Part shown: positions 34,080 to 44,928 of the stretch, one piece after another
Position numbering within the stretch: the stretch's first letter is position 1
How the letters are laid out: the number at the start of each line of letters is the position of its first letter
Origin: Rhipicephalus microplus
Taxonomy: Eukaryota > Arthropoda > Arachnida > Ixodida > Ixodidae
Direction: 5' to 3'
NCBI RefSeq assembly: GCF_043290135.1
Contig: NC_134700.1
Location: forward strand, 159,436,053 to 159,500,052
DNA: 64,000 nucleotides
Notes under the pieces: generated by a model
The model's input: only the letters and a program-made list of their open reading frames with translations
Database searches by the model: none
What the model was told of the DNA's origin: nothing
Made by a program: the position numbers and the translations under genes

Positions 34080-34470
34080 ACCTCTCGTTTAGTCCTTGGA
34101 ATGTCCGCTGGATGGTGGTGCTTCTATATGGGGAATATATGATGAAAAGATGCGAGATCGTGGCACTTGGAGCGTTGAATAGATGTACGAACGGACACAC
34201 ATGCAGATGCATGGACGGACTCACGGATGGCTGCACCGACGGATGGACGCATGGACGGACGCAGGGGCGAATGCACGGACGAACGCAGGGACGGACGCAC
34301 AGATGGACGTGCGGATGCACGAACAGACGCACGCACGGACGGGCGAATGGACGCACGGACGGTCACACATACGGACGCATGGACGGACGGAAGCAAGAAC
34401 GAATAAACAGACGGATGCTTCGCCCCACTCTCCATCCTTCACTCCGTGGATATGCTGCCATTTTTTTTAT
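34080..34470 (+). repeat. MITE-like repeat, copy D, containing a GGACG minisatellite
   Basis: Begins CCTCTCGTTTAGTCCTTGG like copy C and ends TGCTTCGCCCC...CACTCCGTGGATATGCTG. Between about 34185 and 34410 it holds a degenerate GGACGCAC/GGACGAAC array of 4-bp based units. Open frames on both strands here are periodic by-products of the array. Confidence 0.6.
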
Positions 34471-34574
34471 TGAAATAACTGATTGCTCGTGCTGTACAGT
34501 CGTTCACTGGCCACCCCGTATATGTAGGCACTTGATCTTGACCTACAAGGAGTGCCAGTGGGAGATTTTCCCAC

Positions 34575-34745
34575 TGCTTTTTTGAACAATTAAAGAAAAT
34601 CCCAGCATATTCACGGAGTAAATGGTGATGAGTTGGGCGAAGCGTCCTTGTGTCCGTCCGTCCGTGCGTCCGTCCGTCCATGCATCCGTCTGTTCATCCG
34701 GCCATCCGTGCGCCCATCCATCCGTCTCGCATCCTTCCATCATAT
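34575..34745 (-). repeat. MITE-like repeat, copy E, inverted relative to copy D
   Basis: In reverse complement it shows GATGCGAGACGGATGG, the same GGACGG array, ACGCTTCGCCC and ACTCCGTGAATATGCTGGG. It lies 105 bp from copy D, tail to tail, so the two form a large palindrome. Confidence 0.6.
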
Positions 34746-34747
34746 AT

Positions 34748-35110
34748 TAGATGGATGGATTGATATGGCTGTACCCTTTAGATCGGGCGGCGGCTAACGC
34801 CACCTAGCCGTAATACTTGGTGAACCAACAACTACATTAATCTTTTTTCCCTTAAAATAGTAAAGTTGAGGACTGGTATTTTGCGCTCAAGGATTTAATT
34901 TTCACTCATGCCTTGATTCTAGCCACCAATGAGATAACCTCCTTCTAGTTATTTCTACCAGCTTAAAGTCTATTTTGCCCTCACTGGCCCTAAATCCCAG
35001 TGCTTTGAAAAATTCTGCCCCATCATCCTGAACTATAGGGTGAAGCCCTTTACAGAACACGATCGGGTGTTCCGAAGTTTCCTCCTCCTCTCCACACGCA
35101 TCATACACAA
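34748..35110 (-). mobile_element. 3' end of an I-superfamily LINE (RNase H C-terminal tail)
   Basis: A 68-codon minus frame (35108-34902) reads 'CGEEEETSEHPIVFCKG' and ends 'VEITRRRLSHWWL', the Cys/His-bearing C-terminus found after RNase H in tick LINEs of this group. After the stop there is a 3' UTR of about 140 bp containing 'GCCGCCGCCCGATCTAAAGG' and a short CAATCCATCCATC tail at 34748-34760 (plus strand reads GATGGATGGATTG). The rest of the element is missing, so it is a 5'-truncated copy, inserted next to MITE copy E. Confidence 0.65.
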
Positions 35111-35202
35111 GTACCGCCGCTCAGCGGACATTCTACGGACTAAATCAGAGGTGCCTACTACTACCTACTAGAAACATGGGACGCAAAGCCCACGGCGCAA
35201 TG

Positions 35203-35395
35203 AGACCATGGGGTGATGCGGAGTATCGCTGGAGTTTCCAACATAACGTTCACGCAATGCGTGGAACAAACCAAGTTAACAACGTAATAACACTCAAGGT
35301 TCACCGCAAAGGTAACACCGCAAACCGGTAAACACCGCCATAATAAACACCAATAAGAGTATACACGATGCTTCGCATCACCCTATGTCCCCGGC
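35203..35395. repeat. Putative MITE with ~20-bp terminal inverted repeats
   Basis: GGGTGATGCGGAGTATCG (left, from about 35210) is matched by the inverted CGATGCTTCGCATCACCC (right, ending about 35386), with two mismatches. About 180 bp long, no coding potential. Target-site duplication not resolved. Confidence 0.5.
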
Positions 35396-35573
35396 TTCGA
35401 AGAGATGGCGTACTTTTTGTTACTAATATTTATTCAGTGGAGCAACACAAGCTCGTCAACCCAACAAGACGACCACACCACACGTGAGCACGATCTACTG
35501 CTTTCTTTTAGATGCGGAAGCATCTTATACTCGCGCCTTGTAGTGCGCCGTCCGCACCGCTTCTCGAACATTT

Positions 35574-35795
35574 GACAGCTGACGCGCGCGCATGCGCCGT
35601 CGCGCCGTCGCCCACCATCTGTGCCGCGCGCGCTTCTCCTTCGAGAACATTCGACAGCTGACAGCGCATGCGCCGTCGCGCCGTCGCCATCTGTGCCGCG
35701 CGCACGCTTCTCTTTCGAGAACATTCGACAGCTGACAGCGCATGCGCCGTCGCGCTGTATATATATACTCAAGGTCGGCGCTCGCTCGCTCAGTT
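35574..35795 (+). promoter_or_regulatory. Tandem NRF1-box array followed by TATA box and initiator
   Basis: A 74-79 bp unit repeats three times; GACAGCTGAC starts at 35574, 35653 and 35727, and each is followed by the NRF1-type palindrome GCGCATGCGC at 35588, 35664 and 35738. Immediately downstream come a TATATATATA box at 35758-35767 and an arthropod initiator TCAGTT with its A at 35792, about 30 bp away. This is the best core promoter in the window. It may belong to a gene that continues outside the visible homology or to a mobile element. Confidence 0.55.
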
Positions 35796-35847
35796 GCCGC
35801 TCGTCGGTTGGTTTGTACGGCGCGTCGACGTCCGAAGTCGCCGTGAA

Positions 35848-35984
35848 ATGAATGCCAACGAATCCACAAACACAATGATCGACGTCCCTTCGACCAGCGC
35901 CGCCCTTTCGCATACGTGTGTACGTGTTGACTCATCTAGCACCCCCTCCTACAACCACGTTAACCAATTTAGCCATCGACCCAA
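35848..35984 (+). CDS. Candidate first coding exon downstream of the TATA promoter
   Basis: ATG at 35848, 56 bp after the predicted start site, opens 45 codons plus two bases before a strong donor CCAA|GTAAGT at 35984. The Ser/Thr-rich peptide begins 'MNANESTNTMIDVPSTSAAL' and is not recognised. Without splicing the frame stops at 35986. The donor lies in a 61-bp tandem duplication (35951-36075), so a second copy of the same splice site follows at about 36045. No downstream exon was identified. Confidence 0.3.
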
Positions 35985-36078
35985 GTAAGTCGCAATTTAA
36001 CACCCCATTTCACAACCACGTTAACCAATTTAGCCATCGACCCAAGTAAGTCGCACTTTAACACCCCGTTAACCAATT
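35951..36078 (+). repeat. 61-bp tandem duplication carrying a splice-donor-like site
   Basis: ACAACCACGTTAACCAATTT starts at 35951 and 36012; both copies contain GACCCAAGTAAGTCGC, and a partial third unit GTTAACCAATTA is at 36068. Confidence 0.8.
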
Positions 36079-38285
36079 ATATGCTCCGCATCCTCCTCAG
36101 TGTTCCCCCGAGGGAAGCTGCGGGCAATTTTTTTGTTCTCTATAGGAGCTAGGCTGCTGTTCAACTTGAACTAAAATAACATACATTGAAGGTATGGACA
36201 TAACTTTTCGCGGCGTTTATTGGTCTTTTGTACCGAGGATTGGAAGAATGCGCCAGTATACTTGAAGCACGCAGCAAGCAGGCGCACCAGGAGCGCTCAG
36301 AGCAGAACATACAACGACGCGGTGCGGCGTTAGGAAACTTGTGCAAGCGCAGATCGTCTGGTGAAGTCGGCTTATTCTAAGTCGTCCCTGTTTGGTTCAT
36401 GTTCAATTCGCTTAAAAAAATTTGCGACCATAGATGATGGGGGGGGGAGGGGGTGGGTTGGAGGTATACGGAGTAGAGACGAGTGATACAAGACAGCGTT
36501 TAGCACGAATTCACTGATGTGCGATGTGCTTTCCTTTCGCACAATGCAATGAAACCACAGCGCGGAAGGTCAAGCCACGAACAAGCGCGACTGATTACTC
36601 GGCTAGATATACAAGAACGCTGTGGCCTCCGCGCCGGTATTTTCCCCGTCTCCGTTAGCACGGCAGTTTAGTTGCACCGCACTACGCGTCGATCCGACAG
36701 TGTTGGCGACGTCCGTGGCACGCTCGGCATGGTTCTACGGCAATCAAGGGTCCTTGGAATCGCGATGCTTGTAGAAAAAGCACGCAATGTACGTCAGGCA
36801 TGGAATACTGAAAGCAGGAGAGCAAGTACGTCATTGATTACCCACAAACAAACCGATAAACAAACAAGCGCATATCTATACGATCGGCAAGAACGCCCGA
36901 AGCAACGGAAAGATTGCTAAGGCTCTCCGCATTTGCTGCGGTTACAGCTTTGTTCTTTCTTTCTTTTTGTAATATGATTGTAAGTATTATCATTATAATG
37001 AAACGCGCATGCTTTGGCTCGGGCCACCCTCGACAGACGTACATTTCAAAGCAGTATGTTTCCTAAGGTTTTTTATTTTATTTTCTTTCTCAGTCACCTC
37101 ATTGCAAGAAAAGCGCTGACTATGGACTGGGCTGTTCCCAGTTATGCGTAAAAGAAAATAGGAAGTGTACAGAACATGAAACCACACCTTTGTAATTCTT
37201 TGACTGGAATATCCATTTAGAGCAGTGTATGCAGTCAACCTGGAAAGTATGTTGCTAGCCCACTTTTCACGGCGGGAAGGGGAAAACGGGAGATGCCGAG
37301 GTAGATATGGGCCTCACGACAGGTAACTTAATACTATAGTACAATTAGTTGTATACAAGCGTTGTCTAGTGCGGGAGTGTGTGCTACGCACAAAAGCTTT
37401 TACATTACACAACACATGCTCTAAGGAGAGAAAATAAACATTTTTATTTACAAGGTAGCTATGGAGAGGCATTCCTATAGTCCAGAATCGACCTTGCGTC
37501 GTGGGTGTCTACACGAGTGGTTGAAAGAAATCACAATCACGTCACGATAGTGTTACCGCATGACGTTATCATGATGAGCTACAATATGGTGGGACGCCTT
37601 GATGGCACCATCGCGTGACATCATATCGATTGGTCAAATGTGGGCCGATCACGGAGACCATGTAAAACCTGATGATGCGCAGGAAATCTTGAAAAGTCCC
37701 TGCTCCTTGAGGCAGTGGTGTAAAGCCATGTTATACACGCAGAAAATTTCCATATGGGGACGGCGTAGGGTCAATGTACTTCCAGTTTACTGTAGAGTCA
37801 GTACGTCCACTCAGAAGATAAAGAAGATAGCATTCGCCTTCGGGTCAGACGACTGTATAATTAACACGGTGAGTTTTGTCTTTTATTCTAAAAGCAGCAA
37901 TACCCTCCAGCAACAGGAAACGGGATAGGCTTCCTAGCTATAGCAAAGTAACAAAAGCGTATCTTAACGCCAGAAGAATATTCACACCGGCGACGCTCAA
38001 ACTATAATCACGAGGCCAGCCGTCACCTGGATGCAGCTGCAGATCGAACACCTTTCTTAACCCAGTCCACATCAAACAGATATATACAGTGCAAATTGAG
38101 CCAGGAATGGCCAGCAACACCCAAATACATGTCGTCACCTTGTCAACGCAGGCTCCCTGGACGCTGTCGTAATTAACATGCGTGACTTACCGAAATTGCA
38201 GGGCCGAAACTGTGACGTTAGCTTTTGTATTCCCGTGCAACAACCCTGAAAAGAGGGGATCCTCCTCTCCGTTAAAAAGGTCTTA
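36079..38285. other. Unassigned stretch
   Basis: Contains a poly-G run at 36438 and a GTGACATC/ATGACGTTATC-rich patch at 37540-37640 resembling dispersed repeats. A 109-codon frame at 37599-37928 and a 66-codon minus frame at 38138-37938 have no recognised domain. Nothing is supported as a gene. Confidence 0.4.
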
Positions 38286-38520
38286 GATTATTTATTTTTA
38301 TTTACAGAATACTGCAGGCTCTAATCAGAGCCCATGCAGGAGTGGGAACAAGCACTTGTACAAAAAAAAATCACAATCAATCAGTAGTCAACGTGCGCAA
38401 TGTACACATGAAATTAATATTCTCATACAAACAAGTACACATAGCAATTTATGTTCAACAGCATTTTCGTCACATGAATCAGTAACAATTGATGACCATA
38501 TTGATGGCAGTTACTCCAGA
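38286..38520 (-). repeat. Dispersed non-LTR repeat 3' end with A-rich tail
   Basis: Read on the minus strand it ends GCAGTATTCTGTAAATAAAA followed by AATAAATAA, a simple A-rich tail. I recall this motif (ACTGCAGGCTCT...GCAGGAGTGGGA) as a frequent tick repeat. Family and full extent are uncertain. Confidence 0.4.
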
Positions 38521-38559
38521 GACCCTGTCGTCGTGGTGGCACGCCGCTCTGCGCATGCA

Positions 38560-38750
38560 GCTCAGACTCCGGCATCCACACGTGGGCAGTCAAGCAAGCC
38601 CGCGAGGTGGCGTTGAGGCAAAGCCTTGACTAGAGCGCCTTAGCCTTCCCGTTCCTTCGTGGGAGACCTACTAAGCACGGGTCACGTGAAACCTTACTGG
38701 ACGTTCAATAAAGTTGTATACATTCGTCCGTCCATCCATCTAGCTATCCG
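38560..38750 (+). repeat. Possible repeat 3' end with AATAAA
   Basis: The segment ends GGACGTTCAATAAAGTTG followed by a short CCGTCCATCCATC run, which resembles the 3' end of a retroposed element. The identity is not established. Confidence 0.3.
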
Positions 38751-39724
38751 TTGGTGATACAGACAAGCGCTATGGATAGAGAGACAGGGTACAGATGCAA
38801 ATCACAATAAACAGGAGGGGCCGTTCAACTTTTCTCGGAAACACAGTACATCCGCCTGGCATCGTATGCGGAAGGGGTTTTCCGAACGGTTATCTTCGCA
38901 AGCGGAGCGGCTCCCGGTGTTGCCTTGAAAGCCGCTGTGCTCGCCAAGCGACGAAATCAGTTCTTGTAAAACACAGAAGTTTACAGAGACGGATAGAGAG
39001 AGAGAGAGAAAGAACCTTAGATCGCATCGTCTTCACTGCGTGACGTCGCTCAGTTTCGGAGATTGGTCGCTCAGTATAAAACACGTCACAGACGAAGAGA
39101 AGACTGCGTAGAAGTATGCATGTGTTAATTTACGAGTAAATGACGCTTAGGGAAGGAGCTAAGTACGCGGAAATAGCGCAACACTGAAATCGCGTGTTTC
39201 ACCACGGTGTCCGAGAAGAGGAAATACGTTAATAGAAAAATAAACATGCAATATATGTATATGCCTGTATATCAGCGAAGAAAAAGTGAAAGAAAAATTA
39301 AGATATAACTGATAGCAAAGCGTGGCATGTTACAACATGTACGAAAATGAGAAACGTTTCCCAGTGAACATGATTGTGAATTACGGTTTTTATGTCGCTG
39401 TTCGGTGACATTGAATATAAGTTGTCAAAACTAACGAACCCGAAAGTCCGACCGATTGCATATACGTCTAGCCATTACCTTCACTTTTTTTTCATTAGCT
39501 CACGTGATGGGCTGTATAGGATGCGACGGTGCCATATGCATACAAGGTCGAGGTTTCGATTCGCAGCTTTTCATATAGAGATGCTACCCGAGAAACCGAG
39601 GAGCTTGTCGCAACGAAAAAGTGAATATAATACAACGAATGAGTAGTTCTCTTCTTGGTCATCGGTAATTCACTTCGAAGACTTAGGATGCAAGTTTGGT
39701 ACCATGTAGACCACTGAATTTGTA
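38751..39724. other. Unassigned AT-rich stretch
   Basis: Includes a GAGAGAGAGAGA run at 38996. No gene or element is supported. Confidence 0.45.
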
Positions 39725-39870
<146 letters not shown>

Positions 39871-39899
39871 ACGCACCAAACTAACCACCAAATACGCCA

Positions 39900-40215
39900 A
39901 TTATTAAACAATGTCGGTGGTATTGCGTGCCAAAACAGCGACGTCATTACGAGGCATGTCGCAGCGGAGGGCTGCGGAAATTTCGACCAGTAGCTGTTCC
40001 TTGACGTGCACTGACATCACCCATTGCATGGACATTTTGCCTTTTTTTATTGCTACATAGTCTTGCCTTTAAGTCATAATACTGTGCGCATATGTGCATT
40101 AGATGCGCACTTTGTATGAAATAGGCTCCATCGAAATGAAACTGCCCTAACAGGGATCGAACACGTGACTTACTGCTGAGCAACCCAGCGCCGTAACCAC
40201 TGTACCACTGAGTGG
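39900..40215 (-). repeat. Old, interrupted Ruka-related SINE
   Basis: Minus-strand order is tRNA-like head (CCACTCAGTGGTACAGTGG, B-box GTTCGATCCCTG), then about 100 bp of unrelated AT-rich sequence (40020-40125), then the SINE body (GTGCACGTCAAGGAAC, GAAATTTCCGCAGCCC). Divergence is higher than in other copies, consistent with an old insertion. Confidence 0.6.
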
Positions 40216-41700
40216 ACAGCTGAATACACAAGCAGTGAACTGTGTTCATTGCCTTCAATGTAGGACACGGATCAGATCAACACCTTGTGACACCCCACTT
40301 CAACAACCCATGCCGTCCGCTGCAACATCATCAGTTTCAGGCGCGGGTCTATGATAAGTTCCATCTATTGTGTGTGTGTGTGGGGGGGGGGGGTCCGACT
40401 TTAACATGGTTACTAATGAAGATGATCATGTCTGCGTAGATGCTTCTATACGATCTGCAGAAGTTCCTCACAAGTGGCCACGGCGCACGACGTATAAAGT
40501 TCAAAGACGCGGGAGAAGGGCCGCAAACTCCGGAAATACCTTCCGGTTCCGCGCATGCGCACCAATGATAACAATACAGTAGCAAATATAGCCCATCATG
40601 CCCATGTATAAAAAGACCCTTACCAGAAAAACGGCACGAAAAGAAAACAGAGGTGGCGATGCCATGCACCTTCCCGCATGCCGGCTCTTTATGACGTCAC
40701 AAATTCTTACGGCGTTCGCTGGGGCCTATGCAATTGTTAATTGGTGAAAATTGTTTGCAGTGTTCCGAGAAACCGATCGCATTAAGATAGCAAGGAGGAG
40801 GAGGAGGAAGAAGGAAATGCAAGAAGGTCTACATAGGGAAATAGAAAGAAGAGAACACACAAACAAATCATGACATACTGACGATGTGAATGATAATGAG
40901 GGGGCGAAGTAGTGGGATCATTCTGCGTGTGACATTGACTACTGGCGCATGTAAATGAGTAATAAAGCGTTGCATAGTTATAGACAACGTTTATTGGTCA
41001 GGAATGATATATGTTGTGTGTGTTGAGTTATGAAGTTCATTTTATTCGTTTTGCGTCATCGCCAACGTCATCACTTATAGTGGGCACCTTGCATGCGCTG
41101 TGACGTGATAAGAGAAAAGGAATGTGTGGTCTCAAACCCGCTTGTTCTTCATCAACGCCATCGTCATCGATGGACGACGGAGGACATGGCTCGACCTTAA
41201 GGAGCATCACCCTTAAAAGGTATCACGGAAGTTTTAAACTACACTTCAGCTTTCTAAACAGCAGTGGACGTAGAAATTTTCATTGAAAGGACGTGGTCCA
41301 CACATGCAGAAAAAGTTTGAAAATCGCAATGTCGCACTAACGCAAACTTGCCGATTCTTCGGCGCGAAATTCAAAAATGATACTTTGACCTACACTTTTC
41401 TTCCGGAGATGATACTATGATGCGAAACTAATGAGAAGGTTCCGAACGAGTAATTCGTCTGTCTTAACTGATTTTATTATTCACTTTAGAGTCTCCTCAT
41501 ACCATTCTTTGCTCTGACCACCGTTCTTGCGGACTACTCCGCCATGGATGTATCCATACGAGGCGTGTCGCGCTGTTGGTATAGCTGAGTTACAAGCATG
41601 CCACGAAGCGCTAGTATGTCCATCTCGGCTCAGTCTAATGAAAGGGAAAAAATTGATCGCGGGAAAAGGTGGTGTGAAAGAGAGGTGCGGGGATCTCATC
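40216..41700. other. Unassigned stretch with an ETS/NRF1-like cluster
   Basis: At 40530-40565 an ETS pair (CCGGAAATACCTTCCGG) is followed by an NRF1 palindrome GCGCATGCGC, a promoter-like arrangement without any recognised gene nearby. A TGTGTGTG/poly-G run lies at 40370-40392, and 40880-40945 holds a short fragment of the 'GGGGCGAAG' MITE family. Confidence 0.4.
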
Positions 41701-41754
41701 GAGCGCATACGGCCGCGGTTGCCGCGTGTCCCAGGCACGCGGCCGTATGCGCTC
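41701..41754. repeat. Perfect 17-bp GC-rich inverted repeat
   Basis: GAGCGCATACGGCCGCG (41701-41717) and its exact complement at 41738-41754 surround a 20-base spacer; a third partial copy (GCATACGGCCGCGG) follows at 41756. Confidence 0.85.
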
Positions 41755-41918
41755 GGCATACGGCCGCGGCAGTGGTGACACGGGAGTAATGGCAGACGGC
41801 CCAGGCGCGTGAAGCTGTCTCTATGCGCATAACATAACGCCTCCTCCGCCAGGCCGCGCTGATCTCGCCCACTGCAGCCGCACGCCTCATTGTCAAGGTG
41901 AGAATGCAAACGACGTTG

Positions 41919-42969
41919 TTAAAGGAACACTATAAAGACTCACCCATTCGGTTCGAACTATCATTATAGGAACGCCATAGTTGTTGATAGCCCAATCATA
42001 TGTTCATTAATATAAAAATAATGAAAAAAGAGAGCACTTTAGTTTTGAATTTTGTGGTGTTGCCCCGGCATCCGAATGCGAGTGGGACATCGCATCTAAA
42101 TGTTCTTTTTTTTGGGGGGGGGGAGGGGCGGGCGCATTCTCGGATACCTATAGGACAAAAAGTCCTGTAGGTCTCGGGCTCTTTAGACACATAACGCAAT
42201 TGATCTTTATTAATACAGACTCATGCAGACATTAGCCTATATACACAGTCGAAACACATGACCTCTTCTAATTCTGCGGTAACAACAATGCTGTTTCTCC
42301 GCTTGCATCCTCTTCTTCGGGCTCCCAATATGTCTCGTCGCCACACCGTTGTCACTTTCGTCACTGTGTAAGGGTAATTTACTATAATGCAAGTGCAACG
42401 ATGTCTTTCTCTTTACTGTGACTTTCAAAACATTCATTTTAACTAAAGACCTAACATTGATGAAACATTCCGATTAACAATTCGCCTTAGAAGCAGCGCC
42501 GCAACACCGCAGCACAACGTCACCGGTTTCTAAACGTTTTTTTAACGCTACGCTGTTATTTCCCTTTCTGTTTCTTTTGTGAACGTGAAGAGCTCTTTAA
42601 AACTTGCTATGTGTGTTAAACATGGATTCTTTTGAAATACAGCGGATTCCTTTTCCACGGAATGACTTTCTTGTGCACACTCCACGTCGCTCGCTTAATC
42701 TTGCCAGATACGATGTGTTATTTCTAACACAGTATCATTAGCACCAATTCTTTTTCTCGCTGAAGCCTGCATGATTTTCGTCCCTCTTTAGATATCGCTC
42801 ATGATATCTCCCTCCTGCAATATCTTTCCCCTTGGAGGCATTTGCATTTTTAAATAAATAAAACAGAGACGCGCCTGCGTGAAAGAGGTCATCGAGACCT
42901 GATCTTCCTGGTTTTCGTTTTCTATATTTCACTAAACCGCCCTCCGATCACTGTAGTGTCGCCCTTTAA
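41919..42969. repeat. Putative DNA element with TTAAAGG-type inverted ends
   Basis: TTAAAGGAACACTATAAAG at 41919 is matched in inverted orientation by CACTGTAGTGTCGCCCTTTAA ending at 42969, allowing a 2-bp gap. No transposase frame is present in the 1.05 kb between. The ends could also belong to two separate short repeats. Confidence 0.3.
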
Positions 42970-43479
42970 CTACTCTTGCTTACAAATACCAATTAACCTA
43001 ACTTTTCTCTCTAGTTGCTCTCCATGGGTAGTCGTGACGAAAGAAACCCGGCGGTAATGGTCATTTTCCTGGGTAACAAACATTGTGTCTTAAGAGCGGC
43101 GAAGCCTTGGTGAGCCATTTGCGCGTGTTGGAAATTCCGCTCAGTCAGCCCAAGGACGCCCCGACGGGTGGACTCTCGAATAACGTCGACATCCAGGGAC
43201 ATTACCCCGCGATTTCCAGTTCTGACTGCGATCGGCGACCCAGACGTGCTTGCGTTGCGAGACCACACGGTTTCCGAGATCCTCGCGTGCTATCGGGTTT
43301 GGGCTTACTTGATGAAGCGCCAGTATCGCGTGCTTGGATGACTCAACGTTGCGGTTCAATTCAGCAACATTGCGTAATCCCTTCACCGAGAGTATACTTT
43401 CGGTGCCGGAGAAGTCGTTAACGAAGTGGACAGCTACCGACTCCGGCAGCGTGAGCCAGGGTAAATAAGCATCACGTTG
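42970..43479. other. Unassigned stretch upstream of the Patched-type gene
   Basis: Minus frames at 43268-43011 and 43488-43141 (85 and 115 codons) overlap and may be an old broken ORF, but no domain is recognised. Confidence 0.35.
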
Positions 43480-43931
43480 ACGCACCACTTAATCGCGTGA
43501 CGCATAGGACTGCGGCACAAGTTCTTGTGCGCGCGAGAGCACACCCGTACGGGCCAATCGGAGCGCCGACCTTGCCACCTGGCTTCTGGCTTACCTGCTT
43601 GCCTGCCGGCGGAAGAAAGAGAAAAGAGGACCGCCCCTCTCGTCCTCCGAAGAAGCGAGAGGAAGTTTTACAACTCTCCTCTCGCCCTCTTCCTCGCCCA
43701 AGGTGGCAGCAGGGGCCTCCTTCTTCGCGACGCGTGCTGCCGCACAGAACACGACCAGAGAGCGTCGGCGCTGGCGGCGACGACGTAGCGTAGCGTACGT
43801 CCCGCTTTTTTTTCCTCGGACCAGCCCCGAGTGGCGGCCTCGCCGAGTGCGTCTGTGTGCGGTGCGGTGCGTGCGGTGTGTGCTGGTTTTTGTGGTGGTT
43901 CCTTGCCAGGCGGCGGCCAGAGTCAGCCAAG
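43480..43931 (+). promoter_or_regulatory. CpG-rich TATA-less promoter and 5' UTR of the Patched-type gene
   Basis: CpG dinucleotides are frequent (CGTCGGCGCTGGCGGCGACGACG around 43764) compared with the AT-rich flanks, there is no TATA box, and the segment leads directly into the ATG at 43932. The transcription start is not defined. The composition fits a broadly expressed gene. Confidence 0.5.
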
Positions 43932-44928
43932 ATGCGGATGGACTGCGTGGACCGTGCCGTTTCGTGGCTCTTCAAGGTAGTGGGCGAGTTCATCGCTCGC
44001 TACCCGGGCTACTTCGTCATCGTGCCCCTGCTCGTGGCCGCGTGTCTGGCTACGGGCATCCAGCGCATGGTGTACGTGGACGACCCGGAGTACCTCTTCA
44101 GTCCCGTGAACGGCCGGTCGCACGACGAGCGGCGCATCGTCGAGGCGCTGTTTCCGCAAAACACGTCGTTCAACTTCGACATCGGCCGCCAGACGAAGCC
44201 CGAGAAGTTCGGTCGCCTCATCGTGATGACGCGCGACGGCGAAAACCTGCTGACGCGCAAAGTGTGGGACGAGATCATGCTCCTGGACCAGATCATCAAG
44301 AACATGACCGTCCTCTGGGATGACGACATCTGGGTGTACGAGCAGATATGCGCACGCGACGGCCGCTTCTGCTATCCCAACGAGCTGCTCGATTTCTACC
44401 CGTACATCGACCAGATCGAGAACGGCACCTTCAAGCTGGAGTACCCGCTCCGGATAGACCGGGCGCGCCAGAAGATCTACTTCACCGGCGCCCTGATGGG
44501 AGGCATCGAGCGCGATGCCGATGGTTTCATCAAATCGGTGCAGGCGATGGCGATGTTTTACTACTTGGACACGTCTTCGCGCAAGGCCAACCTACGATCG
44601 CAGGCCTGGGAGTACGCCTTCCTGGACCTGATGGAGTCGCTAGAGTTCGACCACATCAAGCTGGCCTGGTTCACCTCGCGATCGCTGGCCGACGAGCTCG
44701 AGAAGAACACGACCACGGTGACGCCTTTCTTCAGCATCACCGTGGTGATCATGCTCATATTCACGGTTACCACGTGCCTCATGCGCGACGCGGTGCGCAG
44801 CAAGCCCTGGCTTGGAATCTTGGGCTGCCTTTCGGCCGCCGTATCGGTCATAGCCGGTTTCGGCATGGTCATCTACCTTGGACTCGAGTTCATCGGCATC
44901 AACATGGCCGCACCGTTCCTCATGTTAG
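43932..44928 (+). CDS. Patched-domain protein, first coding exon (PTCHD3/Ptr-like)
   Basis: ATG at 43932 in the context CCAAGATGC opens 332 codons plus one base, ending at the donor TTAG|GTGAGT. The first transmembrane segment covers about residues 27-43 ('YFVIVPLLVAACLATGI'). The family signature 'DDPEYLFSPVNGRS' is at 50-63 and 'ERRIVEALFP' at 66-75. The large extracellular loop carries four N-glycosylation sequons (N77, N124, N164, N259) and cysteines C140 and C147. The sterol-sensing domain starts at about 265 with three hydrophobic segments and the exon breaks in 'FLMLG', just before the expected G-(I/V)-x-DD. Proteins of this RND-like family are membrane transporters or sterol-linked receptors; full length is usually 800-1000 residues, so about one third is here. 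The family is reliable; the exact orthologue is not. Confidence 0.9.

Noticed and set aside
34067..34585. 172-codon plus and 163-codon minus frames
   Set aside because: Periodic frames from the GGACG minisatellite of the MITE.
41481..41909. 142-codon minus frame and 83-codon plus frame
   Set aside because: GC-rich palindrome keeps several frames open; no conserved domain.
43703..44323. 206-codon plus frame overlapping the Patched exon
   Set aside because: Shadow frame of the conserved exon; the Patched frame has the family motifs and the donor.
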